From NCBI GenBank assembly GCA_050250875.1, contig JBFWNV010000003.1:364516-428515 (forward strand): a stretch of DNA of 64,000 nt. Direction: 5' to 3'. Origin of the DNA: CAWAYR01 sp050250875. Its GTDB lineage: Bacteria > Acidobacteriota > Vicinamibacteria > Vicinamibacterales > UBA2999. The notes under the pieces are model-generated. The model was given only the letters and a program-made list of their open reading frames with translations, did no database searches and was not told the origin of the DNA. Each line of letters begins with the position of its first letter. The stretch's first letter is position 1. Below, in pieces: positions 1 through 8,654 of the stretch. Both the position numbers and the translations under genes were made by a program.

Positions 1-86
1 TGGCCGTGCACGAATCGGCACTCGCCGGGATAGCCGAGCTGGCGGTGCCCGGTGTGGAACTTGGCGTGGACGATGATTTTTTCCAT
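1..86 (-). CDS. 6-pyruvoyl-tetrahydropterin synthase / QueD-like protein, N-terminal fragment
   Basis: Only the first 28 codons lie in the window; the gene runs off the left edge. Reading the minus strand from the ATG at 86 gives a start with a His in a GHRQLGYPGEC segment followed by CRFVHGH. This spacing matches the first zinc-binding part of the QueD/PTPS family (AAHRL...KC...LHGH), enzymes that make 6-carboxy- or 6-pyruvoyl-tetrahydropterin for queuosine or pterin synthesis. The family call is inference from a short fragment, and which member it is cannot be decided. No Shine-Dalgarno is visible before the ATG. Confidence 0.55.
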   Translation of the reverse strand, partial: MEKIIVHAKFHTGHRQLGYPGECRFVHG

Positions 87-313
87 GGCGACCGCCGCGC
101 CGGAGCGCGGCCTCTTCCCAGTATAGGCGCCGGCCCCGGGCTCCCCCGGGCAGCGCCCGGCGTCACCTGGGAGCGCGACGATCTGCGGGCCGGGGCCCGC
201 CGTTGTTCTGGCTGGATCCAGACCTGCCCCTGCGCAGCGCCGTGCAGCCGGCCCTGGCGGTGAACGGTTCCAGCCGCAACTCGCGCGGCACGGTCCATGC
301 ACTCGAGCTGGTC

Positions 314-859
314 ATGTCGATGACGTTCACCTCTCGGCCCGTTCGACGTTCGCTCCGGCTCCTCCCGCTCCTGGGCGCGGCGTGCCTCGCCGCCGTGACG
401 CCGGCGGCCGCCGACGCGCCGGAACGCGACACCCGGACGTGGACCGACGGCAAGGTGCGGGTCACCTTCTCGGTGCCGGAGACCTACGGCGACTGCCGGC
501 CGCGCCATCTGGCCGACAGCGTCTACACCGACGGCGTGCCGACACGGTGGCGGCTGGCCGGCCGGTTCAACGTCGGCTACATCGCCGACGGCGAGTTCAC
601 GATCGTCAAGGTGATCCCGGTGGATCAGCTGGGCGACCTGGCGCTGACCATCGAGTATCCGTCCCACGCCGAGATCCGGCCGCACACGAGCGGCGTCTTC
701 GAGTACCACATCGAGCCGCAGATCGAGGTGTTCGACGAGGGGGGCCGCAAGAGCCACTTCATCGGCGGCGATCTCGCCCGCGCCGCCGGCACGCTCGGGC
801 CCGGCGGTCAGGACTGGGACGTCTTCTGCGCCTCGACGACCAGCAGCGCGGCCCCCTGA
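314..859 (+). CDS. secreted hypothetical protein
   Basis: A protein of about 181 residues, function not recognised. The ATG at 314 is chosen because it places a typical export signal at the N-terminus: Arg-rich start, hydrophobic LLPLLGAACLAAV, then an Ala-rich cleavage region near AAADAPE. The frame is open further upstream, but that extension looks non-coding. The mature part has scattered aromatic and acidic residues and alternating hydrophobics suggestive of a beta-rich domain, with one Cys near each end (YGDC and VFC) that could form a disulfide. It stands alone; the next gene starts 121 bases downstream on the same strand. Confidence 0.6.
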   Translation: MSMTFTSRPVRRSLRLLPLLGAACLAAVTPAAADAPERDTRTWTDGKVRVTFSVPETYGDCRPRHLADSVYTDGVPTRWRLAGRFNVGYIADGEFTIVKVIPVDQLGDLALTIEYPSHAEIRPHTSGVFEYHIEPQIEVFDEGGRKSHFIGGDLARAAGTLGPGGQDWDVFCASTTSSAAP

Positions 860-980
860 GCGGCGGCCGTACAGGGTCGGGCGCCGACGGACTACAGATC
901 GGGTGACCCCCGGGGTCGATTGACAACGGACGGGCCGGCGCGGTAGATCCGGCCGGTCCTTCGATCGTCACGGTCACCCA

Positions 981-3425
981 ATGAGCCTCCTCACCGACCT
1001 CCGCTACGCCGTCCGCTCCCTGGCCCGGGTCAAGGGCCTGGCCCTCACGGTGATCGCCACGCTGGCCCTCGGCATCGGCGCCAACGCCGCCATCTTCAGC
1101 GTGGTGCGCGGTGTGCTGCTGCGGCCGCTGGTCAACGCGGACGCCGACCGCCTGGTCTACCTGCGCCAGAGCGCGCCGGGCATCGCCGCCGACAACGCCA
1201 ACTTCTCGGTGCCCGAGCTGCGCGACCTGCAGGGCCGGGTGAAGTCGCTCTCCGAGTTCGGCGACTTCTCGGTCATCGAGTTCACCATGGTCGGCCTGGG
1301 CGAGCCGCGCCAGGTACGGGCCGGCGTCGTCGGCGGCTCGTACTTCAAGGTGATGGGGCTGCGGCCGGTGCTCGGCCGCCTGCTCGGCCCCGGCGACGAC
1401 GGCCCCAACGCCCCCGGCGCCGCCGTGCTCACCTACCGCTTCTGGACGTCGGCGTTCCAGGCCGATCCGGCGCTGGTCGGCAAGACGGTGCGGTTCGGCG
1501 ATCGCAGCGCCACCATCGTCGGCGTGCTCGAGCCGTCGGTGCCCTACCCGACCGAGACCGAGATCATCGCCAACGTCGTCACCAGTCCCCACCACCTCGA
1601 CGCCACCATGGTCGACGGCCGCGTCCACCGCATGACCGAACTCTTCGGGCGGCTGGCGCCCGGCGTCGACCTGGCGACGGCGCGGGCCGAGCTGCAGGCG
1701 GCGCACGGCGCGATCGTCAAGCAGTACCCCGAGGCCTACCCCGCCCAGGCCAACTTCCGCATCGACGTCGTCGGCCTGCGCGACCAGATCATCTCGCCGG
1801 CCCGCACGGTCTTGCTGGTCCTGCTCGCTGCGTCGGGGCTCATCTTCGTCATCGCCTGCTCCAACGTCGCCAACCTGATCCTCGCCCGCTCGGTCCGCCG
1901 CGAGGGCGAGCTGGCGGTGCGCGCGGCGCTCGGCGCCTCGCCCGGCGCGCTGCGCCGGACGCTGCTGGCCGAGAGTCTCCTGCTCTGCGGCGCCGGGGCC
2001 ATCCTCGCCCTGCTGATCGCCCGGCCGATGGTCGGCGTGCTGTCGCGCTACGCGGCGCGGTTCTCGGTGCGGGCGCTCGACGTCACCGTCGACGCGACGA
2101 TGCTGTGGGTCGGCGCCGGCCTGGCGCTGGTCGCCGCGGTGCTGCTCGCCTACGTGCCCAAGCTGCCGACCGCCGACGGCGCCAGCTCGGTGAGCCTGGC
2201 CAGCGGCGGCGCCCGCATCACCAGCGGCACCAACCGCCGGCTGCGGCTGTTCGCCATGACGCAGATCGCCGCGTCGTTCGTACTGCTGGCCGGCGCCGGC
2301 ATGCTGCTCACGACGCTGGTGGCGCTGCAGCGCACCCGCACCGGCTTCGTCACCGAGAACGTGCTGGCCGTGAACGTCCCGGTCGTCGACTACACCCGCA
2401 AGCCCGAGGAGATCGTCGGCCTCTACCGCGAGGCGGTCCGCCGGCTGTCCGGCCTGCCCGGGGTGCAGAGTGTGGCCGTCGCCACCAACGTGCCGTGGCG
2501 CGATCCGGGGTTCTTCGCGGCGCAGTTCTCGGTCGAGGGCTACAACAAGGCCGCCGGCGAAGACGACCCGCGCGCCCAGTTCCGCACGGTGACGCCGAAC
2601 TACTTCGCCACGCTCGGCGTGCCGATCGTCGCCGGCCGCGACTTCAACGAGAACGACCGCCGCGGCGAGGAGCGCGTGGTCATCGTCAGCCAGAGCCTGG
2701 CCGAGCGCATGTTCCCGGGCCAGGACGCGGTGAACCGGCGCTTTCAGTGGACCGACCCGGTGATCAAGTTCATCGACGTCAGCGGCGACATGCGGCGTAT
2801 CGTCGGCGTCGCCGCCGACGTCGACGACGAGAACATCATCCCGGCGCCGCGGATGACCGTCTACCATCCGCTCGAGCAGGAGATGGGCGGCGGCCGGCTG
2901 TTCCTCAAGACCGCCGTCGACCCCTATTCGCTGGTGCCGACCGTGACGCGGACGATCCGCGAGCTGTCGGCCGACCAGCCGGTCGAGCGGGCAGCCACGC
3001 TCGACGACGTGCGCGCCGAGGTGCTGGCGCCCAACCGGCTGAGCGCGCTGGTCTTCGGCGGTTTCGCCTCGGTGGCGCTGCTCATCGCCGTGGTCGGCGT
3101 CGCCGGCGTGCTCGCCTTCTCGGTCTCCGCCCGCACGCGCGAGTTCGGGGTCCGCCTGGCGATCGGCTCGGCGCCGCGCCATCTGCTGCTCGGCGTGCTG
3201 CGCGAGGGCGCGGTGATCGCCGGCGCCGGCATCCTCGCCGGCGTCGTCGGCGGCATCGTCCTGGCGCGGGTCGTCGGCAGCTACGTGGAGGGCGTCGCCA
3301 TCCCCGATCTGCTGCCGTCGCTGCTGGCCGCGCTGGTGCTCATCGCCGCGGCCGTAGTGGCCTCGTTCGTGCCGGCGGTGCGCGCGGCGCGGGTCGACGT
3401 GATGCAGGCGCTGCGATCCGAGTGA
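981..3425 (+). CDS. ADOP-family ABC-type permease (MacB/FtsX-like)
   Basis: An 814-residue membrane protein of the acidobacterial duplicated orphan permease type. It opens with LLTDLRYAVRSLARVKG followed by the family-typical TLALGIGANAAIFSVV first membrane helix. A periplasmic MacB-PCD-like domain follows (about 60-260), then a three-helix FtsX block (about 275-400), a second helix and periplasmic domain (about 420-660), and a C-terminal FtsX block (about 690-810) ending in the usual VPAVRAARVDVMQALRSE. No ATPase gene is adjacent, as expected for these orphan permeases. Family members resemble MacB exporters, but substrates are generally unknown. Length is normal for the family. No convincing Shine-Dalgarno precedes the ATG. 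Confidence 0.92.
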   Translation: MSLLTDLRYAVRSLARVKGLALTVIATLALGIGANAAIFSVVRGVLLRPLVNADADRLVYLRQSAPGIAADNANFSVPELRDLQGRVKSLSEFGDFSVIEFTMVGLGEPRQVRAGVVGGSYFKVMGLRPVLGRLLGPGDDGPNAPGAAVLTYRFWTSAFQADPALVGKTVRFGDRSATIVGVLEPSVPYPTETEIIANVVTSPHHLDATMVDGRVHRMTELFGRLAPGVDLATARAELQAAHGAIVKQYPEAYPAQANFRIDVVGLRDQIISPARTVLLVLLAASGLIFVIACSNVANLILARSVRREGELAVRAALGASPGALRRTLLAESLLLCGAGAILALLIARPMVGVLSRYAARFSVRALDVTVDATMLWVGAGLALVAAVLLAYVPKLPTADGASSVSLASGGARITSGTNRRLRLFAMTQIAASFVLLAGAGMLLTTLVALQRTRTGFVTENVLAVNVPVVDYTRKPEEIVGLYREAVRRLSGLPGVQSVAVATNVPWRDPGFFAAQFSVEGYNKAAGEDDPRAQFRTVTPNYFATLGVPIVAGRDFNENDRRGEERVVIVSQSLAERMFPGQDAVNRRFQWTDPVIKFIDVSGDMRRIVGVAADVDDENIIPAPRMTVYHPLEQEMGGGRLFLKTAVDPYSLVPTVTRTIRELSADQPVERAATLDDVRAEVLAPNRLSALVFGGFASVALLIAVVGVAGVLAFSVSARTREFGVRLAIGSAPRHLLLGVLREGAVIAGAGILAGVVGGIVLARVVGSYVEGVAIPDLLPSLLAALVLIAAAVVASFVPAVRAARVDVMQALRSE

Positions 3426-3488
3426 GCCGCCGGCGGCCGGCTGACACGCCGGGGCGTTCGGTGATGTACTGGGGGCGGAGGCCCGTGC

Positions 3489-4052
3489 ATGACCCCGCGT
3501 CTGACCCTGGCGATCGCCGCCGCCCTCGCCGTTCCCACGCTCCTCGCCGCGCAGCCCGCTCAGAGCACGCCGCCGCGGGAGCAGATCGCGCTCGGCGCCA
3601 CGACGGCGCAGCGCAACGAGGCGGCCCGGGTGCTGGTGCCGCTGCTGAAGGACGTCCGGCGCCGCGCCCAGGCCCCGGTCGAGGTGCGGCCGGGCACCGT
3701 GCCCGACTCGCCCTTCGCCGGCACGCAGACCACGCTCTTCGCCTTCACCATCAGCCAGCGCTCGGTGCCTGTGGACGCCCGGGTGGTCGCGGCGATGGAT
3801 CGTCTGATCGCCTGGCAGATCGACGACCCGACGGCGGCTGACACCGCCCGGCTCTTCGATCGCTGGCTCGGCGCGCTGATGGAGAAGAACACCGGCGCGG
3901 TGCTCATCCAGGGCCGCGGGCCGTGCGACGTGGCCTGCATGGCCCAGCGCATGGCGACGCTCGACGAGTCGTGGGGCGCCTCGCCGCGCGGACGGGCCGA
4001 GACGCGCGATCAGGTGCTGCTCGACGCCCTGACCAGCGTCGCCGTGAAGTAG
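3489..4052 (+). CDS. secreted hypothetical protein
   Basis: A 187-residue protein of unrecognised function. The ATG is preceded by GGCGGAGG about 8 bases upstream, and the N-terminus is a clear signal peptide (LAIAAALAVPTLLAAQ). The mature protein is mostly alpha-helical with two Cys in a CDVAC arrangement near the C-terminus. It follows the ADOP gene by 63 bases on the same strand and faces the M20 hydrolase gene 12 bases away, so the two converge. Confidence 0.65.
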   Translation: MTPRLTLAIAAALAVPTLLAAQPAQSTPPREQIALGATTAQRNEAARVLVPLLKDVRRRAQAPVEVRPGTVPDSPFAGTQTTLFAFTISQRSVPVDARVVAAMDRLIAWQIDDPTAADTARLFDRWLGALMEKNTGAVLIQGRGPCDVACMAQRMATLDESWGASPRGRAETRDQVLLDALTSVAVK

Positions 4053-4064
4053 GCGGGCGCGCCC

Positions 4065-5408
4065 TCAGACGCTGTCGCGGCCGTCGAGATCGAGCACGGT
4101 CGCCAGCAGGGTCTGGGCCCCTCGAGTGCAATCGTCCCAGCGGGTCAGCTCGCGCGGCGAGTGGCTGATCCCGCCGACGCTCGGCACGAAGATCATCCCC
4201 ATCGGGCACAGCGCCGCGATCATCTGGGCGTCGTGTCCGGCACCGCTCGGCAGGCGGCGTGTCGCCAGGCCGAGGCGCTCGGCGGCCCGTCCAATCGCCT
4301 GCTGCACGCCGCTGTGCGCCGGCGCGGGCGGATTGGTCGTCGCCAGCGTGAGCGCGATCGTCGTCCCGGTCTCGCGCGCGATCGTTGCCGCCTCGGCGCG
4401 GGTCGCCACGCCGAGCGCGTCGAGGACGCCGGTGGACAGGTCGCGGAACTCGACGCTGAGCGAGACCCGGCCGGGGACCACGTTCGGGGAGTTGGGCTCG
4501 ACCTCGAGCCGGCCGACCGTGCCGACCTGCCGGCCCTGGCGGTCGGCGGCGATCCGCCGCACGGCGAGCACCAGGCGCGACGCCGCCACCAGCGCGTCCT
4601 GCCGGGCGTCCATCGGCGTGGTGCCGGCGTGATTGGCCATGCCCGCCACGACGACGTCGTAGCGGTGGATCGCGACGATGCCCTCGACGATGCCGATCGG
4701 CACCGCCGCACCGTCGAGCGTGGCGCCCTGCTCGATGTGCAGCTCGACGTAGGCGTGCCAGCTGCCCCGCGGGCGGACGGCCTGCTCGATGCGGGCCGGG
4801 TCGCCGCCGATGCGGCGGATCGCCTCGGCGCGGCGCAGGCCGTTCCACGTCTGGTCGAGGTCGCCGGCCTTCAGGTCGCCGGCGACGATGCGGCTGCACG
4901 CCGTGCCCTTGCCGAACGCGGTGCTCTCCTCGTGCGCCCACAGCACCAGTTCGAGCGGATGCCGCGTCGCCAGGCCGGCCGCGCGCACCGCCTGCAGTAC
5001 CTCGAGCGAGGCCAGGGTGCCGAGATCGCCGTCGAAGTTGCCGCCGCCGGGCACCGAGTCGATATGGGATCCGAACAGAATCGGCGGCCCGGTGCCGTCG
5101 CCCAGCCGCACGAAGACGTTGCCGGCCGGGTCGAGGCGGGGCGTGAGCCCGGCCGTCCGCACCTCGTCGAGGAACCACGCGCGCGCCGCGAGGTCGGCGT
5201 CCGAGTAGGCGACGCGGCTCACCCCGTCGGCGAAGGTCCCGCCCGCGGGCCGGCCGAACGTGCTCAGTTGCTCGAGGCGGCGGCGCAGCCGGCGGCCGTC
5301 CACCTCGGGCAGCGCCGCGCCCTGGCGCCAGGCGCCCGCGGGACCGGCCACCAGGGCCGCGCCGGCGGCGGCGAGCACCTCGCGGCGCGTCGGCCGGGCG
5401 TGGCTCAT
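4065..5408 (-). CDS. Tat-exported M20-family amidohydrolase (allantoate/N-carbamoyl amino acid hydrolase type)
   Basis: A 447-residue member of the M20 hydantoinase/carbamoylase branch, which hydrolyses ureido C-N bonds in compounds such as allantoate or N-carbamoyl amino acids using two metal ions. Visible signatures are SHIDSVPGGGNFDGDLG (metal His and bridging Asp), WAHEEST (catalytic and metal Glu), ELHIEQG, the dimerisation-domain segment AGMANHAGTTPM, and SGAGHDAQ with a late His. The N-terminus TRREVLAAAGAAL is a twin-arginine signal, so export is inferred; most relatives are cytoplasmic. Its ATG overlaps the stop of the upstream oxidoreductase (ATGA). The operon suggests hydrolysis of an oxidised N-heterocycle product; the exact substrate is unknown. 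Confidence 0.87.
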   Translation of the reverse strand: MSHARPTRREVLAAAGAALVAGPAGAWRQGAALPEVDGRRLRRRLEQLSTFGRPAGGTFADGVSRVAYSDADLAARAWFLDEVRTAGLTPRLDPAGNVFVRLGDGTGPPILFGSHIDSVPGGGNFDGDLGTLASLEVLQAVRAAGLATRHPLELVLWAHEESTAFGKGTACSRIVAGDLKAGDLDQTWNGLRRAEAIRRIGGDPARIEQAVRPRGSWHAYVELHIEQGATLDGAAVPIGIVEGIVAIHRYDVVVAGMANHAGTTPMDARQDALVAASRLVLAVRRIAADRQGRQVGTVGRLEVEPNSPNVVPGRVSLSVEFRDLSTGVLDALGVATRAEAATIARETGTTIALTLATTNPPAPAHSGVQQAIGRAAERLGLATRRLPSGAGHDAQMIAALCPMGMIFVPSVGGISHSPRELTRWDDCTRGAQTLLATVLDLDGRDSV

Positions 5409-7777
5409 ACCCCGGCGGCTTTCAACGCCGCCAGCACGCGCTCGGGCCGGAACGGCACCCGCCGCAGCCGCACCCCGGTGGCGTCGAAGATCGCGTTCGC
5501 CACCGCCGCCAGCAGCGGCTTGCACACCGTCTCGCCGGCGCCGTAGTGCGGCAGGTCGTCGCGGTCGGGCCGTGGATCGCCGTTGACCAGCACCACGTCG
5601 ATCCGGTCCGGCGTGTCGGCGTGGGTCAGCGTCGGCGAACTGGCCCAGTCCACGCTGGTCACCTTCGCGGTGTCGAACCGCACTTCCTCGTAGAGGGCCC
5701 GGCTGAGCGAGTGCAGCATGCCGCACTCGATGGTCCGCGTCAGCGCCGCGGGGTTGATGACGAGGCCGCAGTCGTGCGCGCACGAGATGCGCTTCGCCCA
5801 CACCCGTCCGGTGCGGCGATTCACCTCCACCTCGACGACCTGCGCCACCACGGTCTGGCTGCGGAACGCGTACGCGAACCCGCGTCCGGTCAGCACGTCG
5901 CCGCTGCCGCGGGGCTTGGGCGAGGGCCTGGCGTCCCACCCGTAGGCCTTCAGCACGGCGTCGAGCACGGCGATCGACCGCGCCCGCTTGAAGCCGCTGT
6001 CGTCGTCGGCGGCCGCGGTGAACAGCGCGCGGCGGAACGCCGCCGGGTCGGCCTTGGCCGCCGCGGCGCATTCGTCGATGAACGACTCGGCGGCGAAGGT
6101 CACCTGCGGCCCGTCGGGGTCGCGCAGGTTGCCGGTGCGCAGCGGCGTCTCCCAGACCAGCGGCAGGCTGACGACGTGGGTCGTCTGCCGGCGGTGAGGC
6201 ACGGCGTACATGTCGGAGGGCACCGAGGCCCGGCCGCGCGCCGGCGTCGCCTTGCGCTGCCCGGTCAACTGCGCCACGAGCACGGTGTCGGGCTCGTTGT
6301 AGCCGAGATGGTTGTGGTCGGCGGCGCGGGCCTCGTAGTCGAGCGCCACCAGCCGCCCGGCCGCGTCGAGCCCGCCGCGCATCGTCACCGCGTAGGCCGG
6401 GCCCTTGGTGTCCCACGCCGTCTCCTCGTCGCGCATCCACTGCACGCGCACCGGCCGGCCGAGTTCGCTGGCCAGGAGCGCCGCCTCGAAGCCGGCGTCG
6501 TCGGCGGCGGTGCGACCGTAGGCCTGCGGCCCGTCCATCCACACGACGCGCACGCGATCGCGCGGCATCTTCAGGAACGCCGCGACGCCGTTGCGCAGGC
6601 CGTACGACTTCATGTCGTTGGAGTAGATGGTCAGCTGGCCGCCGGTGGGATCGGCCGTGGCATGGGCCGGGCCCATCGCGGTGTGGCCCTGGAACGGCAC
6701 GTCGTAGCGCGCCTCGACGACGGTGGCGGCCGCGGCCAACGCCGCGGTCGGATCGCCGACGACCACCGGCGCGCCGCTGGACGACGGCGTCGCCGACCGC
6801 ATGTAGTCGAAGAGCCGATCGGACGCCGGGAACGGCGCCGCCGCCGGCGCCCGCCAGTCGCATTTCAGCTGCCGGGCCCCGCGAATGGCCTGCTCTTCGC
6901 GCTCGAAGACGACGGCCACGTAGTTGCCGCGGGTCACCACCCGGACGAACCCGGGCAGGCTCCGCACCGATGCCTCGTCCACCGACACCAGCGTCGCGCC
7001 GGCCTGCGGCGGCTTGACGTTGCGGGCGTGCACCATGCCGGGGAGCCGCACGTCCACGGCCCACTTCAGGGAGCCGTCCACCTTGGCCGGGATGTCGTAG
7101 CGCGGCGGCGACTGGCCGACGTGCTTCAGCGCCGACACCGGCTTGACCTTCGCCTGGCCGGTCGTGGCGTCGACGTTGCGGCCGTCGAGCGTGACGTTGA
7201 AACGCCGGCCGCCGATGAGCTCGCCGTAGCTGACGCGCCGGGCGGCGTCGCCGCGCGCCGACACCACGCCGTCGCTGACGACGAGATCGCCCGCCGGCAC
7301 CCCCAGCCGCGCCGCCGCCATGTCGAGCAGCACGCGCCGAGCCTCGGCGGCGACGCGACGCATCGGCCAGCCGTCCACCTGCAGCGCATCCGACCCGCCC
7401 GAGCCGCCCTGATCGACGGTGACGTCGGTGCTGCCCATCACGACGCTGGTCTGGGCGTAGGCGAGATCGAGCTCATCGGCCAGCAGTTGACGGAACGCCG
7501 TGCCGGTGCCCTGGCCGAGGTCGGTCTTGCCGGCGAACAGCGTCGCCGTCGAGTCCGGCCGGATGACGATCCACGAGTCGAGCTGGCGGAAGTCGAGGTC
7601 GGGATACGGCCCGGCGGCGGCTTGTGCCGTCGCCGTGCCGCTGGCGACGAGGCCGGGCGCGGCGGCGAGGCCGGCGACGAACAGGCCGGACTGCGTCAGG
7701 AAGGCACGGCGCGACGACTGGAAGCGCCGTTCGGCGTCGAGCACGTGGGCCGGCACGTCGGCGGTGAGGCGGCTCAT
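5405..7777 (-). CDS. xanthine dehydrogenase family molybdopterin-binding subunit (isoquinoline-1-oxidoreductase-like)
   Basis: A 790-residue large subunit of a molybdenum hydroxylase. The N-terminus has a twin-arginine signal (SSRRAFLTQSG plus a hydrophobic Ala/Gly stretch), pointing to folded export with its small subunit. The body has the family architecture: DLGQGTGTAFRQLLADEL, a GSTDVTVDQGGSGGSDALQ cofactor segment, and a terminal GAGETVCKPLLAAVANAIFD with the conserved Glu typical of the active site. No FAD subunit is present, so electrons probably pass through the 2Fe-2S subunit to a membrane acceptor, as in the IorAB arrangement. Start and stop overlap both neighbours by 4 bases, indicating a tightly coupled three-gene operon. 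The substrate, probably an N-heterocycle or aldehyde, cannot be read from the sequence. Confidence 0.92.
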   Translation of the reverse strand: MSRLTADVPAHVLDAERRFQSSRRAFLTQSGLFVAGLAAAPGLVASGTATAQAAAGPYPDLDFRQLDSWIVIRPDSTATLFAGKTDLGQGTGTAFRQLLADELDLAYAQTSVVMGSTDVTVDQGGSGGSDALQVDGWPMRRVAAEARRVLLDMAAARLGVPAGDLVVSDGVVSARGDAARRVSYGELIGGRRFNVTLDGRNVDATTGQAKVKPVSALKHVGQSPPRYDIPAKVDGSLKWAVDVRLPGMVHARNVKPPQAGATLVSVDEASVRSLPGFVRVVTRGNYVAVVFEREEQAIRGARQLKCDWRAPAAAPFPASDRLFDYMRSATPSSSGAPVVVGDPTAALAAAATVVEARYDVPFQGHTAMGPAHATADPTGGQLTIYSNDMKSYGLRNGVAAFLKMPRDRVRVVWMDGPQAYGRTAADDAGFEAALLASELGRPVRVQWMRDEETAWDTKGPAYAVTMRGGLDAAGRLVALDYEARAADHNHLGYNEPDTVLVAQLTGQRKATPARGRASVPSDMYAVPHRRQTTHVVSLPLVWETPLRTGNLRDPDGPQVTFAAESFIDECAAAAKADPAAFRRALFTAAADDDSGFKRARSIAVLDAVLKAYGWDARPSPKPRGSGDVLTGRGFAYAFRSQTVVAQVVEVEVNRRTGRVWAKRISCAHDCGLVINPAALTRTIECGMLHSLSRALYEEVRFDTAKVTSVDWASSPTLTHADTPDRIDVVLVNGDPRPDRDDLPHYGAGETVCKPLLAAVANAIFDATGVRLRRVPFRPERVLAALKAAGV

Positions 7778-8262
7778 GCGGCACCGCCGTCGGCGGCGGT
7801 CGCCGGGGTGAGGCCGGCGGCCCGCCTGATCGCCGCCTGCACGCGGTAATAGGTCATGCACCGGCACAGCGTGCGCGACATCGCCTGGCGGATCTCGGCG
7901 TCGCTCGGCCGCGGCGTGCGGTCGAGCAGCACCTTGGCCGTGAGGATCTGGCCGTTCTGACAGAAGCCGCACTGCGGCACCTGCTCGTCGATCCACGCCT
8001 GCTGCAGCGGGTGCAGCCGGCCGCCCTGCGCCAGGCCCTCGAGCGTGGTGATCTCGCGATGCTGCACCGTGCCGGCTTGCCGCACGCACGAGCGCACCGC
8101 CTCGCCGTCCACGATGACGGTGCAGGCGCCGCACTGCCCCAGGCCGCAGCCGAACCGCGGCCCCTGCAGGCCGAGGTCGTTGCGCAGCACGTAGAGCAAC
8201 GGCGTGGCCGGATCGACGTCCACGGTGTGAGGGCGTCCGTTGACGCGCAGGATGATTGGCAT
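7774..8262 (-). CDS. (2Fe-2S)-binding small subunit of molybdenum hydroxylase
   Basis: A 162-residue electron-transfer subunit. The plant-type ferredoxin domain carries GCGLGQCGACTV (first cluster ligands), and the C-terminal helical domain carries QCGFCQNGQ and LCRCMTYYR for the second cluster. Together these match the IorA/CoxS family. The start is fixed by a GGGAG Shine-Dalgarno six bases before the ATG at 8262; a longer upstream reading is unlikely. It is the first gene of the operon and overlaps the large-subunit gene by ATGA. It lacks its own signal, so it would be carried out by the partner's Tat signal. Confidence 0.93.
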   Translation of the reverse strand: MPIILRVNGRPHTVDVDPATPLLYVLRNDLGLQGPRFGCGLGQCGACTVIVDGEAVRSCVRQAGTVQHREITTLEGLAQGGRLHPLQQAWIDEQVPQCGFCQNGQILTAKVLLDRTPRPSDAEIRQAMSRTLCRCMTYYRVQAAIRRAAGLTPATAADGGAA

Positions 8263-8351
8263 CGTCGTCTCCCGGGCGGCCGTGGCGGCGAGCCCGGGTG
8301 CAGTGTCCCGGACGCGGCCGGCGAATGCAAGCCGGGCCGTGCCCCCTCCGC

Positions 8352-8357
8352 TAGGAT
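8352..8357 (+). promoter_or_regulatory. putative -10 element TAGGAT before the Smr gene
   Basis: TAGGAT lies 11 bases before the ATG at 8369 in the divergent region shared with the oxidoreductase operon. It fits the close-spaced -10 pattern seen at many starts here. No clear -35 is seen. Confidence 0.35.
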
Positions 8358-8368
8358 CGGACAGGGCG

Positions 8369-8647
8369 ATGGCCGAGCACCTGCCGGACGACGACGCACT
8401 GGCAATCCCGATCGAGCGCGAGCTCGATCTGCACGCCTTCCGCCCGCGCGACATCGCGGCCGTCGTCGAGGAGTTCGTGACCGCGGCGCAGACGGCCGGT
8501 CTCCACGAGGTGCGGCTGATTCACGGCCGGGGCCGGGGCGTGCAGCGCGGCATCGTCCAGGCGGCGCTGGAGCGGCACCCGGCGGTGGCGGAGTTCTGGG
8601 ACGACACGGCCTCCCACCTCGGCGCCACGATCGCCCGACTACACTAG
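8369..8647 (+). CDS. Smr/MutS2 C-terminal domain protein
   Basis: A 92-residue stand-alone Smr domain. It shows LDLHAFRPRDIAAVVEEF at the start of the domain and LIHGRGRGVQRGIVQ, matching the LDxHG and HGxGxG signatures of Smr nucleases and nucleic-acid-binding proteins. A terminal segment beginning HPAVAEFWD corresponds to the usual HP...F strand. Other Smr domains nick DNA or RNA or rescue ribosomes; the role of small stand-alone versions is not established. It is divergent from the oxidoreductase operon, and the next gene starts 8 bases after its stop. Confidence 0.87.
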   Translation: MAEHLPDDDALAIPIERELDLHAFRPRDIAAVVEEFVTAAQTAGLHEVRLIHGRGRGVQRGIVQAALERHPAVAEFWDDTASHLGATIARLH

Positions 8648-8654
8648 ATCGCAG

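Noticed and set aside
759..3182. 807-codon open frame on the minus strand opposite the ADOP permease
   Set aside because: It is full of Arg, His, Gly and Asp repeats with no domain, and lies exactly antisense to a well-recognised gene. High GC makes such frames common.
5546..7849. 767-codon plus-strand frame opposite the molybdenum hydroxylase
   Set aside because: Low-complexity His/Arg/Gly composition and antisense to a clear gene.
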